From Paracidovorax anthurii (GTDB lineage Bacteria > Pseudomonadota > Gammaproteobacteria > Burkholderiales > Burkholderiaceae_C): 42,310 nucleotides of DNA. This document shows, piece after piece, positions 1 to 9,345 of this stretch. The stretch covers positions 1 through 42,310 of the forward strand of contig NZ_QLTA01000044.1 of the NCBI RefSeq assembly GCF_003269065.1, written 5' to 3'. The notes under the pieces were generated by a model, which worked only from the letters and a program-made list of their open reading frames with translations, had not been told where the DNA came from and did not search any database. A program made the position numbers and the translations under genes. How positions within the stretch are numbered: position 1 is the stretch's first letter; the number at the start of each line of letters is the position of its first letter.

Positions 1-3
1 GAA

Positions 4-1194
<1,191 letters not shown>

Positions 1195-1216
1195 TCGCCA
1201 AGTCGAGGAACTTGCC

Positions 1217-1528
1217 ATGTCCAAGCAAAAAATCCGCATCCGCCTCAAGGCTTTCGATTACAAGCTGATCGACCAGTCCGCCGCTGAGATCGTCGATACC
1301 GCCAAGCGCACCGGCGCCATCGTCAAGGGCCCGGTGCCCCTGCCGACGCGCATGAAGCGTTTCGACATTCTGCGTTCGCCGCACGTTAACAAGAGCAGCC
1401 GCGACCAGTTCGAAATCCGCACCCACCAGCGCTTGATGGACATCGTGGATCCCACCGACAAGACCGTGGATGCCCTGATGAAGCTCGACCTGCCGGCTGG
1501 TGTGGACGTCGAAATCAAGCTCCAGTGA
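1217..1528 (+). CDS. rpsJ: 30S ribosomal protein S10 (NusE)
   Basis: S10 is a 30S head protein and, as NusE, joins transcription antitermination complexes. The 103-aa product starts [13 protein letters not shown] and carries the conserved GPVPLPT and RTHQRLMDI segments; its length is normal. I chose the ATG at 1217 because it follows GAGGAA at normal spacing; an in-frame upstream extension overlaps the end of tuf and encodes no S10 sequence. It is followed by 250 bases without a gene that contain a promoter-like hairpin, so rpsJ seems transcriptionally closer to tuf than to rplC. Confidence 0.98.
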   Translation: MSKQKIRIRLKAFDYKLIDQSAAEIVDTAKRTGAIVKGPVPLPTRMKRFDILRSPHVNKSSRDQFEIRTHQRLMDIVDPTDKTVDALMKLDLPAGVDVEIKLQ

Positions 1529-1581
1529 TTTCCCTCCTGTGATGGGTTAGCTGGGTCCGGGTGATTCACTCGATGGCTTGC

Positions 1582-1621
1582 ATAACGCGGACTTGCTTGA
1601 AAAAGCAGTCCGCGTTATACT
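1582..1621 (+). promoter_or_regulatory. Promoter-like element inside a hairpin, upstream of rplC
   Basis: A near-perfect inverted repeat (arms 1582-1598 and 1603-1618, one bulged T) overlaps a plausible sigma-70 promoter. The -35-like TTGCTT is at 1593-1598, followed by 17 bases and then TATACT at 1616-1621. Transcription would start near 1628 and leave a leader of about 150 nt before rplC. The right arm has no T-run after it, so it does not look like an ordinary terminator. A second control of the large ribosomal block from here is inferred. Confidence 0.6.
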
Positions 1622-1627
1622 TTGCGG

Positions 1628-1778
1628 CTTCGCCTTTTGTGCATGTCGAGCCTCGGTTCGAGGTGTGTCAAGAGGCGGAGTTTTATCAACCTTCTTTCGC
1701 GCACGTCAGGGTGCAAACCGCCCGTGCAAACGCTTTGGCCAATTGAAGTCGGGGCGGTGAAAGTTTTGGAGAAAATCA
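1628..1778 (+). promoter_or_regulatory. Putative rplC leader (possible autoregulatory mRNA leader)
   Basis: This is the gene-free stretch between the putative promoter and rplC. It contains a small hairpin (CCTCG-GTT-CGAGG, 1651-1663) and a more distant pairing of an ACCGCCC segment (about 1718) with GGGCGGT (about 1753), just upstream of the GGAG that serves rplC. In E. coli L4 controls the S10 operon through a leader in front of rpsJ; whether this leader does something similar is speculation based on position only. Confidence 0.3.
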
Positions 1779-2450
1779 ATGAGTCAGAGCAACTCCCAAG
1801 GGTTGCTGGGCCGCAAGGTGGGCATGATGCGCCTGTTCACCGATGACGGGGACGCTGTGCCCGTCACGGTGGTGGACGTGTCCAACAACCGCGTGACCCA
1901 GATCAAGACCCAAGAGAACGATGGCTACGTGGCCCTGCAGGTCACGTTCGGTTCGCGCAAGGCTTCTCGCGTGACCAAGCCCGAAGCCGGCCATCTCGCC
2001 AAGGCGGGTGTCGAAGCCGGTGAAATCATCCGTGAATTCCGCGTGACCGCTGAAGCCGCCGCCAACTACAAGGTTGGTGATTCGGTGCCCGTGTCGCTGT
2101 TCTCCGTGGGCCAGAAGGTCGATGTGCAAGGCACCTCGATCGGTAAGGGCTACGCTGGCACGATCAAGCGTCACAACATGGCTTCGCAGCGCGCATCGCA
2201 CGGTAACAGCCGTTCGCACAACGTGCCCGGCTCCATCGGCATGGCGCAGGATCCCGGCCGTGTGTTCCCCGGCAAGCGCATGACGGGCCATCTGGGCGAC
2301 GTCACCACCACCACGCAGAACCTCGACGTGATCCGCGTCGACGAGGCGCGTCAACTCCTCCTGATCAAGGGTGCGATTCCCGGATCCAAGGGCGGGTTCG
2401 TGACCGTGCGTCCCGCCGTCAAGGCCAAAGCTTCCCAGGGAGCGAACTAA
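1779..2450 (+). CDS. rplC: 50S ribosomal protein L3
   Basis: L3 is an early-assembly 50S protein that reaches toward the peptidyl transferase centre. The 223-aa product begins near [13 protein letters not shown] and carries the internal loop region with [11 protein letters not shown] and [14 protein letters not shown], both diagnostic of L3. GGAG lies a few bases upstream of the ATG. Its stop overlaps the rplD start (TAATG), so the two are translationally coupled. It is the first gene of the large block and follows the leader described above. Confidence 0.98.
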   Translation: MSQSNSQGLLGRKVGMMRLFTDDGDAVPVTVVDVSNNRVTQIKTQENDGYVALQVTFGSRKASRVTKPEAGHLAKAGVEAGEIIREFRVTAEAAANYKVGDSVPVSLFSVGQKVDVQGTSIGKGYAGTIKRHNMASQRASHGNSRSHNVPGSIGMAQDPGRVFPGKRMTGHLGDVTTTTQNLDVIRVDEARQLLLIKGAIPGSKGGFVTVRPAVKAKASQGAN

Positions 2451-3070
2451 TGCAGCTCGAACTCCTGAATGACCAAGGTCAGGCCGCGTCGAAGATCGAC
2501 GTGCCCGAAACCGTGTTCGATCGTCAATACAACGAAGACCTGATCCACCAGATCGTCGTGGCCTACCGCGCCAATGGCCGCCAGGGCACGCGCGCTCAGA
2601 AGGACCGCGAGCAGGTCAAGCACTCGACCAAGAAGCCCTTCAAGCAAAAGGGCACCGGCAACGCACGTGCCGGTATGACCTCCTCGCCGCTGTGGCGTGG
2701 GGGCGGTCGCATCTTCCCGAACCTGCCTGAAGAAAACTTCACGCAGAAGATCAACAAGAAGATGTACCGTGCCGGTATGGCCTCCATCCTGTCGCAGCTG
2801 GCCCGCGAAGGCCGTCTGGCCGTGGTGGACTCGCTCAAGGTCGATACGCCCAAGACCAAGGTGCTCGCCGACAAGTTCAAGGCGATGAACCTGCAATCGG
2901 TGATGGTGATCGCCGATGAAGTGGACGAAAACCTGTACCTCGCTTCGCGCAATCTGAAGAACGTGTTCGTCGTCGAGCCGCGCTATGCAGATCCCGTGTC
3001 GTTGGTTCACTTTAAGAAAGTGCTCGTCACCAAGGGCGCTATCGACAAACTCAAGGAGATGTTCGCATGA
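2450..3070 (+). CDS. rplD: 50S ribosomal protein L4
   Basis: L4 lines the peptide exit tunnel and in E. coli also represses its own operon. The 206-aa product has the extended tunnel loop with [22 protein letters not shown], summarised here as the KGTGxARxG motif at about residues 66-75, and a normal length. The start overlaps the rplC stop by one base and its end overlaps the rplW start (ATGA). Whether it acts as an autorepressor here cannot be read from the sequence. Confidence 0.98.
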   Translation: MQLELLNDQGQAASKIDVPETVFDRQYNEDLIHQIVVAYRANGRQGTRAQKDREQVKHSTKKPFKQKGTGNARAGMTSSPLWRGGGRIFPNLPEENFTQKINKKMYRAGMASILSQLAREGRLAVVDSLKVDTPKTKVLADKFKAMNLQSVMVIADEVDENLYLASRNLKNVFVVEPRYADPVSLVHFKKVLVTKGAIDKLKEMFA

Positions 3071-3381
3071 GCACGCTCAAGTTTGACGAAGGCCGTCTGA
3101 TGCAAGTGCTGGTCGCTCCCATCGTGTCCGAGAAGGCCACGATGGTTGCCGAGAAGTCCAATGCTGTGACGTTCAAGGTGCTGCAGAACGCAACCAAGCC
3201 CGAAATCAAGGCCGCTGTGGAATTGATGTTCAAGGTCGAGGTCAAGGGCGTTTCTGTGGTGAACACCAAAGGCAAGGCCAAGCGCTTTGGCAAGACCATG
3301 GGTCGCCGCGACAACGTTCGCAAGGCCTATGTGACGCTGAAGGAAGGCCAGGAGCTGAACCTGTCCGGGGAGGCCGCTTAA
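3067..3381 (+). CDS. rplW: 50S ribosomal protein L23
   Basis: L23 sits at the tunnel exit and is the docking site for trigger factor and SRP. The 104-aa product contains [19 protein letters not shown] near the N-terminus and [13 protein letters not shown] near the C-terminus, both typical. The ATG overlaps the rplD stop and rplB follows its stop immediately, as in a tightly coupled operon. Confidence 0.97.
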   Translation: MSTLKFDEGRLMQVLVAPIVSEKATMVAEKSNAVTFKVLQNATKPEIKAAVELMFKVEVKGVSVVNTKGKAKRFGKTMGRRDNVRKAYVTLKEGQELNLSGEAA

Positions 3382-4206
3382 ATGGCAGTCATCAAGATGA
3401 AACCGACCTCGCCGGGCCAGCGCGCCGTGGTGAAGGTCACGCGTGACCACCTGTACAAGGGCGAGGCATTTGCTGCGCTGCTGGAACCCCAGCACCAGAA
3501 GTCTGGCCGTAACAACAACGGTCACATCACCACCCGCCACAAGGGCGGTGGTCACAAGCACCACTACCGCGTGGTGGATTTCCGTCGCAACAAGGACGGC
3601 ATCCCCGCGAAGGTCGAGCGCATCGAATACGACCCGAACCGTACGGCCCACATCGCCTTGGTGTGCTATGCCGACGGCGAGCGTCGTTACATCATCGCTC
3701 CGCGCGGTCTGGAAGTGGGCGCGACCTTGCTGTCCGGCTCCGAGGCTCCGATCCGTGCCGGCAACACGCTGCCGATCCGCAACATCCCCGTGGGTTCGAC
3801 GATCCACTGCATCGAGCTCAAGCCCGGTGCCGGTGCCCAGATCGCCCGTTCCGCCGGTACGTCGGCCACGCTGCTGGCCCGCGAAGGCACGTACGCCCAG
3901 GTGCGTATGCGCTCCGGTGAAGTGCGCAAGATCCACATCGAATGCCGTGCCACCATCGGTGAAGTCGCCAACGAAGAGCACAGCCTGCGCCAACTGGGCA
4001 AGGCTGGTGTGAAGCGCTGGATGGGTATTCGTCCGACCGTTCGCGGCGTGGCCATGAACCCGATCGACCACCCGCACGGTGGTGGTGAAGGGCGCACCGG
4101 CGAAGGCCGCCATGCTGTCGATCCTTGGGGCAATCTCACCAAGGGTTATCGCACCCGCAACAACAAGCGCACACAAGTGATGATTGTGTCGCGCCGCAAG
4201 AAGTAA
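3382..4206 (+). CDS. rplB: 50S ribosomal protein L2
   Basis: L2 is an rRNA-binding protein needed for subunit association and peptidyl transferase activity. The 274-aa product is full length. It shows the [16 protein letters not shown] segment near residues 37-52 and the C-terminal motif [15 protein letters not shown] that contains the conserved histidine. It starts directly after the rplW stop codon. Confidence 0.98.
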   Translation: MAVIKMKPTSPGQRAVVKVTRDHLYKGEAFAALLEPQHQKSGRNNNGHITTRHKGGGHKHHYRVVDFRRNKDGIPAKVERIEYDPNRTAHIALVCYADGERRYIIAPRGLEVGATLLSGSEAPIRAGNTLPIRNIPVGSTIHCIELKPGAGAQIARSAGTSATLLAREGTYAQVRMRSGEVRKIHIECRATIGEVANEEHSLRQLGKAGVKRWMGIRPTVRGVAMNPIDHPHGGGEGRTGEGRHAVDPWGNLTKGYRTRNNKRTQVMIVSRRKK

Positions 4207-4216
4207 GGGATAACAA

Positions 4217-4495
4217 ATGACTCGTTCTCTCAAAAAGGGTCCGTTTGTTGACCACCACTTGCTGGCCAAGGTCGAGAAGGCCATCGCCACCAAGGACAAG
4301 AAGCCAGTCAAGACCTGGTCGCGTCGCTCCATGGTCATTCCCGAGTTCATCGGTCTGACCATCGCCGTGCACAACGGCAAGCAGCACGTGCCTGTCTATA
4401 TCACCGACCAGATGGTGGGCCACAAGCTGGGCGAATTCGCCCTGACGCGCACCTTCAAGGGTCACCCCGCGGACAAGAAGGTCCAGAAGAAGTAA
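4217..4495 (+). CDS. rpsS: 30S ribosomal protein S19
   Basis: S19 binds 16S rRNA in the 30S head next to S13. The 92-aa product starts [15 protein letters not shown] and has [19 protein letters not shown] and [13 protein letters not shown], all family hallmarks. It starts 10 bases after rplB and ends 9 bases before rplV. Confidence 0.98.
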   Translation: MTRSLKKGPFVDHHLLAKVEKAIATKDKKPVKTWSRRSMVIPEFIGLTIAVHNGKQHVPVYITDQMVGHKLGEFALTRTFKGHPADKKVQKK

Positions 4496-4504
4496 GGAGT
4501 AGAC

Positions 4505-4837
4505 ATGTCTGAAACACGTGCTGTCCTCCGTGGTGTCCGCCTGTCGGTGGACAAGGGCCGTCTGGTTGCGGACCTGATCCGCGGCAAGAAGGTCGACCAA
4601 GCCCTGAACATCCTGGCGTTCACGCAGAAAAAAGCTGCCGTGATCGTGAAGAAGGTGCTGGAGTCTGCCATCGCCAACGCCGAGCACAACGACGGCGCCG
4701 ATATCGACGAACTGAAGGTCAAGACCATCTACGTCGAGCAAGGCACCACGCTCAAGCGCTTCACGGCCCGTGCCAAGGGTCGCGGCAATCGCATCAGCAA
4801 GCCTACCTGCCACGTGTACGTGACGGTCGGCAACTGA
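4505..4837 (+). CDS. rplV: 50S ribosomal protein L22
   Basis: L22 binds 23S rRNA and its hairpin lines the exit tunnel near L4. The 110-aa product has [18 protein letters not shown] in the N-terminal half and the C-terminal [14 protein letters not shown] segment of the tunnel hairpin. A GGAG precedes the ATG. It is the usual length and sits in the conserved rpsS-rplV-rpsC order. Confidence 0.98.
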   Translation: MSETRAVLRGVRLSVDKGRLVADLIRGKKVDQALNILAFTQKKAAVIVKKVLESAIANAEHNDGADIDELKVKTIYVEQGTTLKRFTARAKGRGNRISKPTCHVYVTVGN

Positions 4838-4852
4838 GGCCAAAGGAAGAAT

Positions 4853-5734
4853 ATGGGACAAAAAATCCATCCTACCGGCTTCCGCCTGGCCGTGAGCCGC
4901 AACTGGGCCAGCCGCTGGTATGCGAGCAACCGTGACTTCGCAGGCATGCTGGCTGAAGACATCAAGGTGCGTGAATACCTGAAGGCCAAGCTCAAGAACG
5001 CCGCCGTCTCGCGCATCCTGATCGAGCGCCCCGCCAAGAACGCCCGCATCACGATCTACTCGGCACGTCCGGGCGTCGTGATCGGCAAGAAGGGCGAAGA
5101 CATCGAGAACCTGAAGAAGGAACTCGCGACCCGTCTGGGCGTGCCGGTGGCCGTGAACATCGAAGAAGTGCGCAAGCCCGAAATCGATGCCAAGCTGATC
5201 GCCGACTCGATCACCCAGCAGCTCGAGAAGCGCATCATGTTCCGCCGTGCCATGAAGCGCGCGATGCAGAACGCCATGCGTCTCGGTGCCCAGGGCATCA
5301 AGATCATGTCCGCAGGCCGTCTGAATGGCATCGAAATCGCGCGTACCGAGTGGTACCGCGAAGGCCGCGTGCCGCTGCACACCCTGCGCGCCGACATCGA
5401 CTACGGCACCTCCGAAGCCAAGACCACCTATGGTGTGATCGGTGTGAAGGTGTGGGTCTACAAGGGCGATACGCTGGGCCGCAACGATCTGCCGGCCGTG
5501 GAAACGCCGCGTCCTGAAGAAGAGCGTCGTCCCCGCGGCCCGCGCCGTGATGGCCGCCCGGGTGGCGACCGTGCCGGTGCAGGCCGTGGCGCCCGTCGTC
5601 CCATGGGTGGCAATGCCGCTCCGGCCGATGGCAGCGACAAGCCCGCAGGTGCCGGTGGCGCCGACAACACCGCCGTTAAGCGCGTTCGCAAGGTTGACGC
5701 GCCCGCTACAGCAGCGGACGGTAAAGGAGAATAA
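4853..5734 (+). CDS. rpsC: 30S ribosomal protein S3 with extended C-terminus
   Basis: S3 sits at the mRNA entry channel of the 30S head. Residues 1 to about 215 form the normal S3 body: [12 protein letters not shown] at the start, a KH-type segment with [14 protein letters not shown], and [17 protein letters not shown]. The 293-aa product is about 60 residues longer than E. coli S3. The extra C-terminal part is a low-complexity tail rich in Arg, Gly, Pro and Ala, with [19 protein letters not shown]. Such tails are common in betaproteobacterial S3. It is followed 2 bases later by rplP. Confidence 0.97.
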   Translation: MGQKIHPTGFRLAVSRNWASRWYASNRDFAGMLAEDIKVREYLKAKLKNAAVSRILIERPAKNARITIYSARPGVVIGKKGEDIENLKKELATRLGVPVAVNIEEVRKPEIDAKLIADSITQQLEKRIMFRRAMKRAMQNAMRLGAQGIKIMSAGRLNGIEIARTEWYREGRVPLHTLRADIDYGTSEAKTTYGVIGVKVWVYKGDTLGRNDLPAVETPRPEEERRPRGPRRDGRPGGDRAGAGRGARRPMGGNAAPADGSDKPAGAGGADNTAVKRVRKVDAPATAADGKGE

Positions 5735-5736
5735 AG

Positions 5737-6153
5737 ATGCTGCAACCTGCTCGTCGCAAATTCCGCAAGGAGCAAAAAGGCCGCAACACCGGCATTGCCA
5801 CCCGGGGTAACTCGGTGGCTTTCGGTGACTTCGGCCTGAAGTGCACGGACCGTGGCCGCCTGACGGCCCGCCAGATCGAGGCCGCACGCCGTGCGATCTC
5901 TCGCCACGTGAAGCGTGGTGGTCGCATCTGGATTCGTGTGTTCCCCGACAAGCCGATTTCCACCAAGCCCGCAGAAGTGCGGATGGGTAACGGCAAGGGC
6001 AACCCCGAGTACTACGTGGCCGAGATCCAGCCCGGCAAGATCGTCTTCGAAATTGTTGGCGTTCCTGAAGAGCTGGCACGCGAAGCGTTCCGCCTGGCTG
6101 CTGCCAAGCTGCCGCTGCGCACCACGTTCGTAGCCCGCCAGATTGGCGCCTGA
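5737..6153 (+). CDS. rplP: 50S ribosomal protein L16
   Basis: L16 helps organise the A-site side of the 50S subunit. The 138-aa product starts [17 protein letters not shown] and contains [16 protein letters not shown] and the [15 protein letters not shown] segment, typical of L16. GGAG lies upstream within the end of rpsC. It ends 16 bases before the rpmC start. Confidence 0.98.
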   Translation: MLQPARRKFRKEQKGRNTGIATRGNSVAFGDFGLKCTDRGRLTARQIEAARRAISRHVKRGGRIWIRVFPDKPISTKPAEVRMGNGKGNPEYYVAEIQPGKIVFEIVGVPEELAREAFRLAAAKLPLRTTFVARQIGA

Positions 6154-6169
6154 TCAGGAGAATCGACAA

Positions 6170-6367
6170 ATGACGAAAGCTGCTGAACTGCGCCAGAAAG
6201 ACGTTGCCGGCCTGGAAGCCGAAATCAAGTCCTTGCAAAAGGCCCATTTCGGTCTGCGCATGCAGAAGGCCACGCAACAGCTCGGCAACACGAGCACGCT
6301 GCGCTCCACGCGCCGTGCCGTTGCCCGCGCCAGAACCATTCTTGCTGAGAAGCAAGCCGCCAAGTAA
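6170..6367 (+). CDS. rpmC: 50S ribosomal protein L29
   Basis: L29 is a small helical 50S protein at the tunnel exit beside L23. The 65-aa product starts [11 protein letters not shown] and has the [16 protein letters not shown] signature in its second half. I chose the ATG at 6170, which follows AGGAG at good spacing; an in-frame upstream ATG would overlap rplP and add residues that do not belong to L29. Confidence 0.97.
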   Translation: MTKAAELRQKDVAGLEAEIKSLQKAHFGLRMQKATQQLGNTSTLRSTRRAVARARTILAEKQAAK

Positions 6368-6376
6368 GGAGCCGAC

Positions 6377-6646
6377 ATGACGGAAGCTAAAAAATCCCTC
6401 AAGCGCACCTTGGTTGGCAAGGTGGTCAGTGACAAGCGCGCCAAGACCGTCACGGTGCTGGTCGAGCGCCGTGTGAAGCACCCGATCTACGACAAGATCG
6501 TGATGAAGTCGAGCAAGTACCACGCGCACGACGAAAACGGCGATTACAAGCTCGGCGACACCATCGAGATCACGGAGAGCCGTCCGCTGTCCAAGACCAA
6601 GAACTGGGTGGCAACGCGCCTCGTGCAAAAGGCCGTGCTGGTCTGA
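6377..6646 (+). CDS. rpsQ: 30S ribosomal protein S17
   Basis: S17 is a primary 16S rRNA-binding protein of OB-fold type. The 89-aa product has [30 protein letters not shown] and a [18 protein letters not shown] segment. GGAG precedes the ATG. In E. coli rpsQ also closes the S10 operon; here a strong terminator follows and the next gene is unrelated, so rplN and the spc genes must lie elsewhere. Confidence 0.98.
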   Translation: MTEAKKSLKRTLVGKVVSDKRAKTVTVLVERRVKHPIYDKIVMKSSKYHAHDENGDYKLGDTIEITESRPLSKTKNWVATRLVQKAVLV

Positions 6647-6676
6647 GCCTTCGACGGCTTCGGCTGCATGCCCTCA

Positions 6677-6712
6677 AAAAACGGCCCACAATCGTGGGCC
6701 GTTTTTCTTTTT
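6677..6712 (+). terminator. Rho-independent terminator of the ribosomal block
   Basis: A perfect 13-bp stem has arms 6677-6689 and 6694-6706, with a four-base loop AATC. It starts with an A-run and ends with a T-rich tract (to 6712). It lies 30 bases after rpsQ and closes the ribosomal transcription unit. The A-run on the left arm makes it potentially bidirectional. Confidence 0.93.
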
Positions 6713-6771
6713 GGGCGTTCGCGTGCCGCGGACGCTTTTACACCCCCGCTCGAACCATAGGAGAAGAGAGC

Positions 6772-7278
6772 ATGATCAAAGTTGGAGATACCCTGCCCGC
6801 TGTGACCCTGATGGAGTACTCGGAGGTCGAGGGCGAAGGCTGCAGCATCGGCCCGAATCCCGTGGCGGCCGACAAGGCCACGGCCGGCAAGACCATCGCC
6901 CTGTTCGCCGTACCGGGCGCATTCACGCCCACCTGTTCCGCGAAGCACGTGCCCGGCTATGTGGAGCAGGCCGATGCTTTCAAGGCCGCCGGCGTCGATG
7001 AAATCTGGTGCCTGAGCGTGAACGATGCCTTCGTCATGGGGGCATGGGCGCGCGACCAGAAGACCAGCGGCAAGGTGCGCATGCTGGCGGATGGAGATGC
7101 TGCCTTCGCCAAGGCCACGGGCCTGACGCTGGATCTCAACGGCAAGGGCCTGGGCCTGCGCAGCAACCGTTATTCAATGCTCGTGAAAGACGGCAAGGTG
7201 GCATCGCTGAACATCGAGGCCCCCGGCAAATTCGAAGTGAGCGACGCCGCCACGCTGCTGGCGCAGGCCAAGGGCTGA
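6772..7278 (+). CDS. Prx5-type peroxiredoxin
   Basis: Thiol peroxidase of the peroxiredoxin-5 (AhpC/TSA-like redoxin) family that reduces hydroperoxides using glutathione or thioredoxin. The 168-aa product has the family motif PGAFTPTCSAKHVPGY with the peroxidatic cysteine at residue 55, and the later LGLRSNRYSMLV segment. There is no signal peptide, so it is probably cytoplasmic. The ATG at 6772 follows a purine-rich GGAGAAGAG. An in-frame ORF extends upstream through the terminator, and I rejected that longer start. It seems monocistronic. Confidence 0.92.
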   Translation: MIKVGDTLPAVTLMEYSEVEGEGCSIGPNPVAADKATAGKTIALFAVPGAFTPTCSAKHVPGYVEQADAFKAAGVDEIWCLSVNDAFVMGAWARDQKTSGKVRMLADGDAAFAKATGLTLDLNGKGLGLRSNRYSMLVKDGKVASLNIEAPGKFEVSDAATLLAQAKG

Positions 7279-7501
7279 TCGCTTTTCTTCTGCCTGCGTG
7301 CATTTCTTGATGCCCTGCGCACTTGCGCGATGGGCGGCTCGGACGATGTCGGGGCGTGCCCCGCACGCGGACGAACGCGGATCACTGTGATGTGACCGCG
7401 TTCTCCGGCGCAGGAGAGGGCAAACCGCGGTGCTGTCTGCGGGCGGGGGGCGCGCACGGTGCGACGAGGCAACGCGGCCACCCCCCGGATGGCAGAGCCG
7501 G
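7279..7501. other. Gene-free spacer between convergent genes
   Basis: The stretch lies between two convergent genes. It has a short GC hairpin (GGGGC-GT-GCCCC near 7351-7362) without a T-run. I see no convincing gene, repeat or terminator here. Confidence 0.5.
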
Positions 7502-7999
7502 TCAGTCGATATCGACCTTGAGGTAATGCGACCCCGCCACGGGGTTGTGGTAGTAGGGCGGGATTTCTTCGAAGCCCAGATCGGCGTAGAGCGCGCGCGC
7601 CGATTCCATGCCGTCCAGCGTATCGAGCAGCACGCAGGCATACCCGGCCTGGCGGGCCACGTCCAGCATGGCTTCGGCGAGCTGGCGGCCCAGGCCAAAG
7701 CCCCGGAAGGCCTTGCGGACGTAGAGCCGCTTCATCTCGGCGGCATTGGGGTAATCGGCCGTGTCGAGCGGCCTGAGCGCGCAGCAGCCCGCGATGGCGC
7801 CTTCGACTTCCGCCAGCAGGATCTGTCCGCGAGGTGGTGCGTAGTCGGCTGGCAACTGGGCGAGTTCGGCATCGAAGTCCTGGAACTGCAGGTCGATGCC
7901 CAGGCTGTCGCCATACTCGCGGAAGATGTCGCGCACGGCGTCCATCTCGGCGGGGGCGATCGGCTTCAGCAGAGTGATAGAAGGCTGGTCCACGGGCAT
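7502..7999 (-). CDS. GNAT-family N-acetyltransferase
   Basis: Predicted acetyl-CoA-dependent N-acyltransferase of unknown substrate. The 165-aa product has the GNAT layout: an N-terminal helix-strand part, a central strand with AEVEGAIAGCCALRPL, the acetyl-CoA pyrophosphate-binding motif A KAFRGFGLGRQLAEAML, and a C-terminal segment ARALYADLGFEEIPPYY. There is no signal peptide. It converges on the peroxiredoxin gene, and 75 bases separate it from the redoxin gene upstream on the same strand. The substrate cannot be read from the sequence. Confidence 0.88.
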   Translation of the reverse strand: MPVDQPSITLLKPIAPAEMDAVRDIFREYGDSLGIDLQFQDFDAELAQLPADYAPPRGQILLAEVEGAIAGCCALRPLDTADYPNAAEMKRLYVRKAFRGFGLGRQLAEAMLDVARQAGYACVLLDTLDGMESARALYADLGFEEIPPYYHNPVAGSHYLKVDID

Positions 8000-8074
8000 G
8001 GCGGGAATGGGGCGAAAGACCAGTCTAGCGGGGCACCTTGGCTGGACCGGCTGGGTGGGCGGGTGTCGACCTTC

Positions 8075-8578
8075 TCAGGTTTCGGCCAGCAGCCGCTCGA
8101 TCAACTGGTGCAGCTCGGGAAAGTCGGGCGCGCCCACATAGCTTTTCACGATCTCGCCGCGCTTGTTCACGATGAAGGTGGAGGGGGTGAGGCGCACGTC
8201 GCCCCAGGCCTGGGCGACGGTGCCGGTATTGTCGATGGCGACCTTGAAGGGCAGCTTGCGGGTTTCCGCGAAGTTCACCACGTAGCTCGGTGGGTCGTAG
8301 CTCATGGCGACGGCCAGCGTTTCGAAGCCGCGCTCGCGGTACTTGCCGTAGGTGGCGACGATCTCCGGCATTTCGGCCACGCAGGTGGTGCAACTGGTGG
8401 CCCAGAAATTCACGAGGGTGACCTTGCCGCGCAGGTCCGCGGTGGTCTGGCGGGTGCCGTCCAGCAGAACGAAGGTGGATTCAGGGGCCTGCGCGCGGCC
8501 TGCACCCAGGAAAACGAAGGCTCCCACGCCCACGAAGGCCGCCACTGCGGCCGCGCCGATCCAATGCTTCATGCCCAT
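8075..8578 (-). CDS. TlpA/ResA-like membrane-anchored thiol-disulfide protein
   Basis: Thioredoxin-fold protein, probably anchored in the inner membrane and facing the periplasm. It would act in thiol reduction, for example in cytochrome c maturation. The N-terminus is one hydrophobic segment (about residues 4-27). The active site is FWATSCTTC with cysteines at about residues 63 and 66, and the cis-proline region RLTPSTFIVNKRG follows. I chose the start at 8578 because AAAGGA lies 8 bases upstream; ATGs at 8587 and 8572 are alternatives with worse spacing. CTTC is an unusual CXXC dipeptide. The partner is unknown. Confidence 0.85.
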   Translation of the reverse strand: MGMKHWIGAAAVAAFVGVGAFVFLGAGRAQAPESTFVLLDGTRQTTADLRGKVTLVNFWATSCTTCVAEMPEIVATYGKYRERGFETLAVAMSYDPPSYVVNFAETRKLPFKVAIDNTGTVAQAWGDVRLTPSTFIVNKRGEIVKSYVGAPDFPELHQLIERLLAET

Positions 8579-8787
8579 GGCTGCCATCCTTTGCTGTGCT
8601 TGCTGCCGGTCGCGATGCGCCGCTCCCGGCCGACATTGTGCCGGACCCGGGTGGACGCCGCTCGGGGGAGGGCGCGTGGCGGCCAGGGGAGAGCCTGTCC
8701 CTTGATGTGCCTCAAGGCATCGGCGTGCGCTGGCGGGCGCGGCCGACGTGGCGCTTGCGCGCGGGGGGCGCCGCCCATAATGCGCGG

Positions 8788-9345
8788 ATGCCCCGTTTTT
8801 TCGCCCCCGCCCTGCTGGCTGCCACCCTGTCGCTGGCGGGGTGCAGCCCGTCGCTGGATTGGCGCACGGTCGATCTGGAGGGGGCGGGCCTGGGCGTCAT
8901 GCTGCCGTGCAAGCCGGACCGCGCCGTGCGCACGGTGGCGTGGGACGGCCGCTCCATGGAGCTGGCGATGGCAGGCTGCGATGCCGATGGCGCCACCTTT
9001 GCCGTCTCGCACATGGTGCTGCAGGGCGAGGCCGGCGCTGCCCAGGCCGATGCGGCGCTGGGCCGGTGGCATGAGGCGGTGCGCGGCCGGATGCAGGCGT
9101 CCGCGGATGCGGCGGCGCCGTTCACGCTGCCCGGGGCGCTGGCGCTGCCACAGTCGGTGCGCGCGGAGATCCACGGCGTGCGGCCCGGGGACGGGCGCGC
9201 GGTGGTGGCGCACGCAGTCTGGTTCGCCCGGGCCGAAGCGACGGGGGCCGAGCCCCGGATGCGGCTCTACCACGCCGTTGTCTACGCGCCCGAGCCCCGC
9301 CCGGCCGTGGCGGACACCTTTTTCGCGGGGCTGGTGCTGCGGTGA
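8788..9345 (+). CDS. Predicted outer-membrane lipoprotein, uncharacterised
   Basis: I do not recognise the family. The 185-aa product starts with a lipoprotein signal peptide whose lipobox LAGC places the lipidated cysteine at residue 19. The rest has no membrane segment and is rich in Ala, Gly and Arg. A CATAAT hexamer at 8776-8781 lies too close to the ATG for an ordinary leader. Its stop overlaps the GTG start of the MFS gene, so the two are translationally coupled and may work together. Confidence 0.7.
   Translation: MPRFFAPALLAATLSLAGCSPSLDWRTVDLEGAGLGVMLPCKPDRAVRTVAWDGRSMELAMAGCDADGATFAVSHMVLQGEAGAAQADAALGRWHEAVRGRMQASADAAAPFTLPGALALPQSVRAEIHGVRPGDGRAVVAHAVWFARAEATGAEPRMRLYHAVVYAPEPRPAVADTFFAGLVLR

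Noticed and set aside
7381-7400. CRP-like TGTGATGTGA sequence
   Set aside because: Only one half resembles a CRP site, it lies between convergent genes, and no promoter is near.
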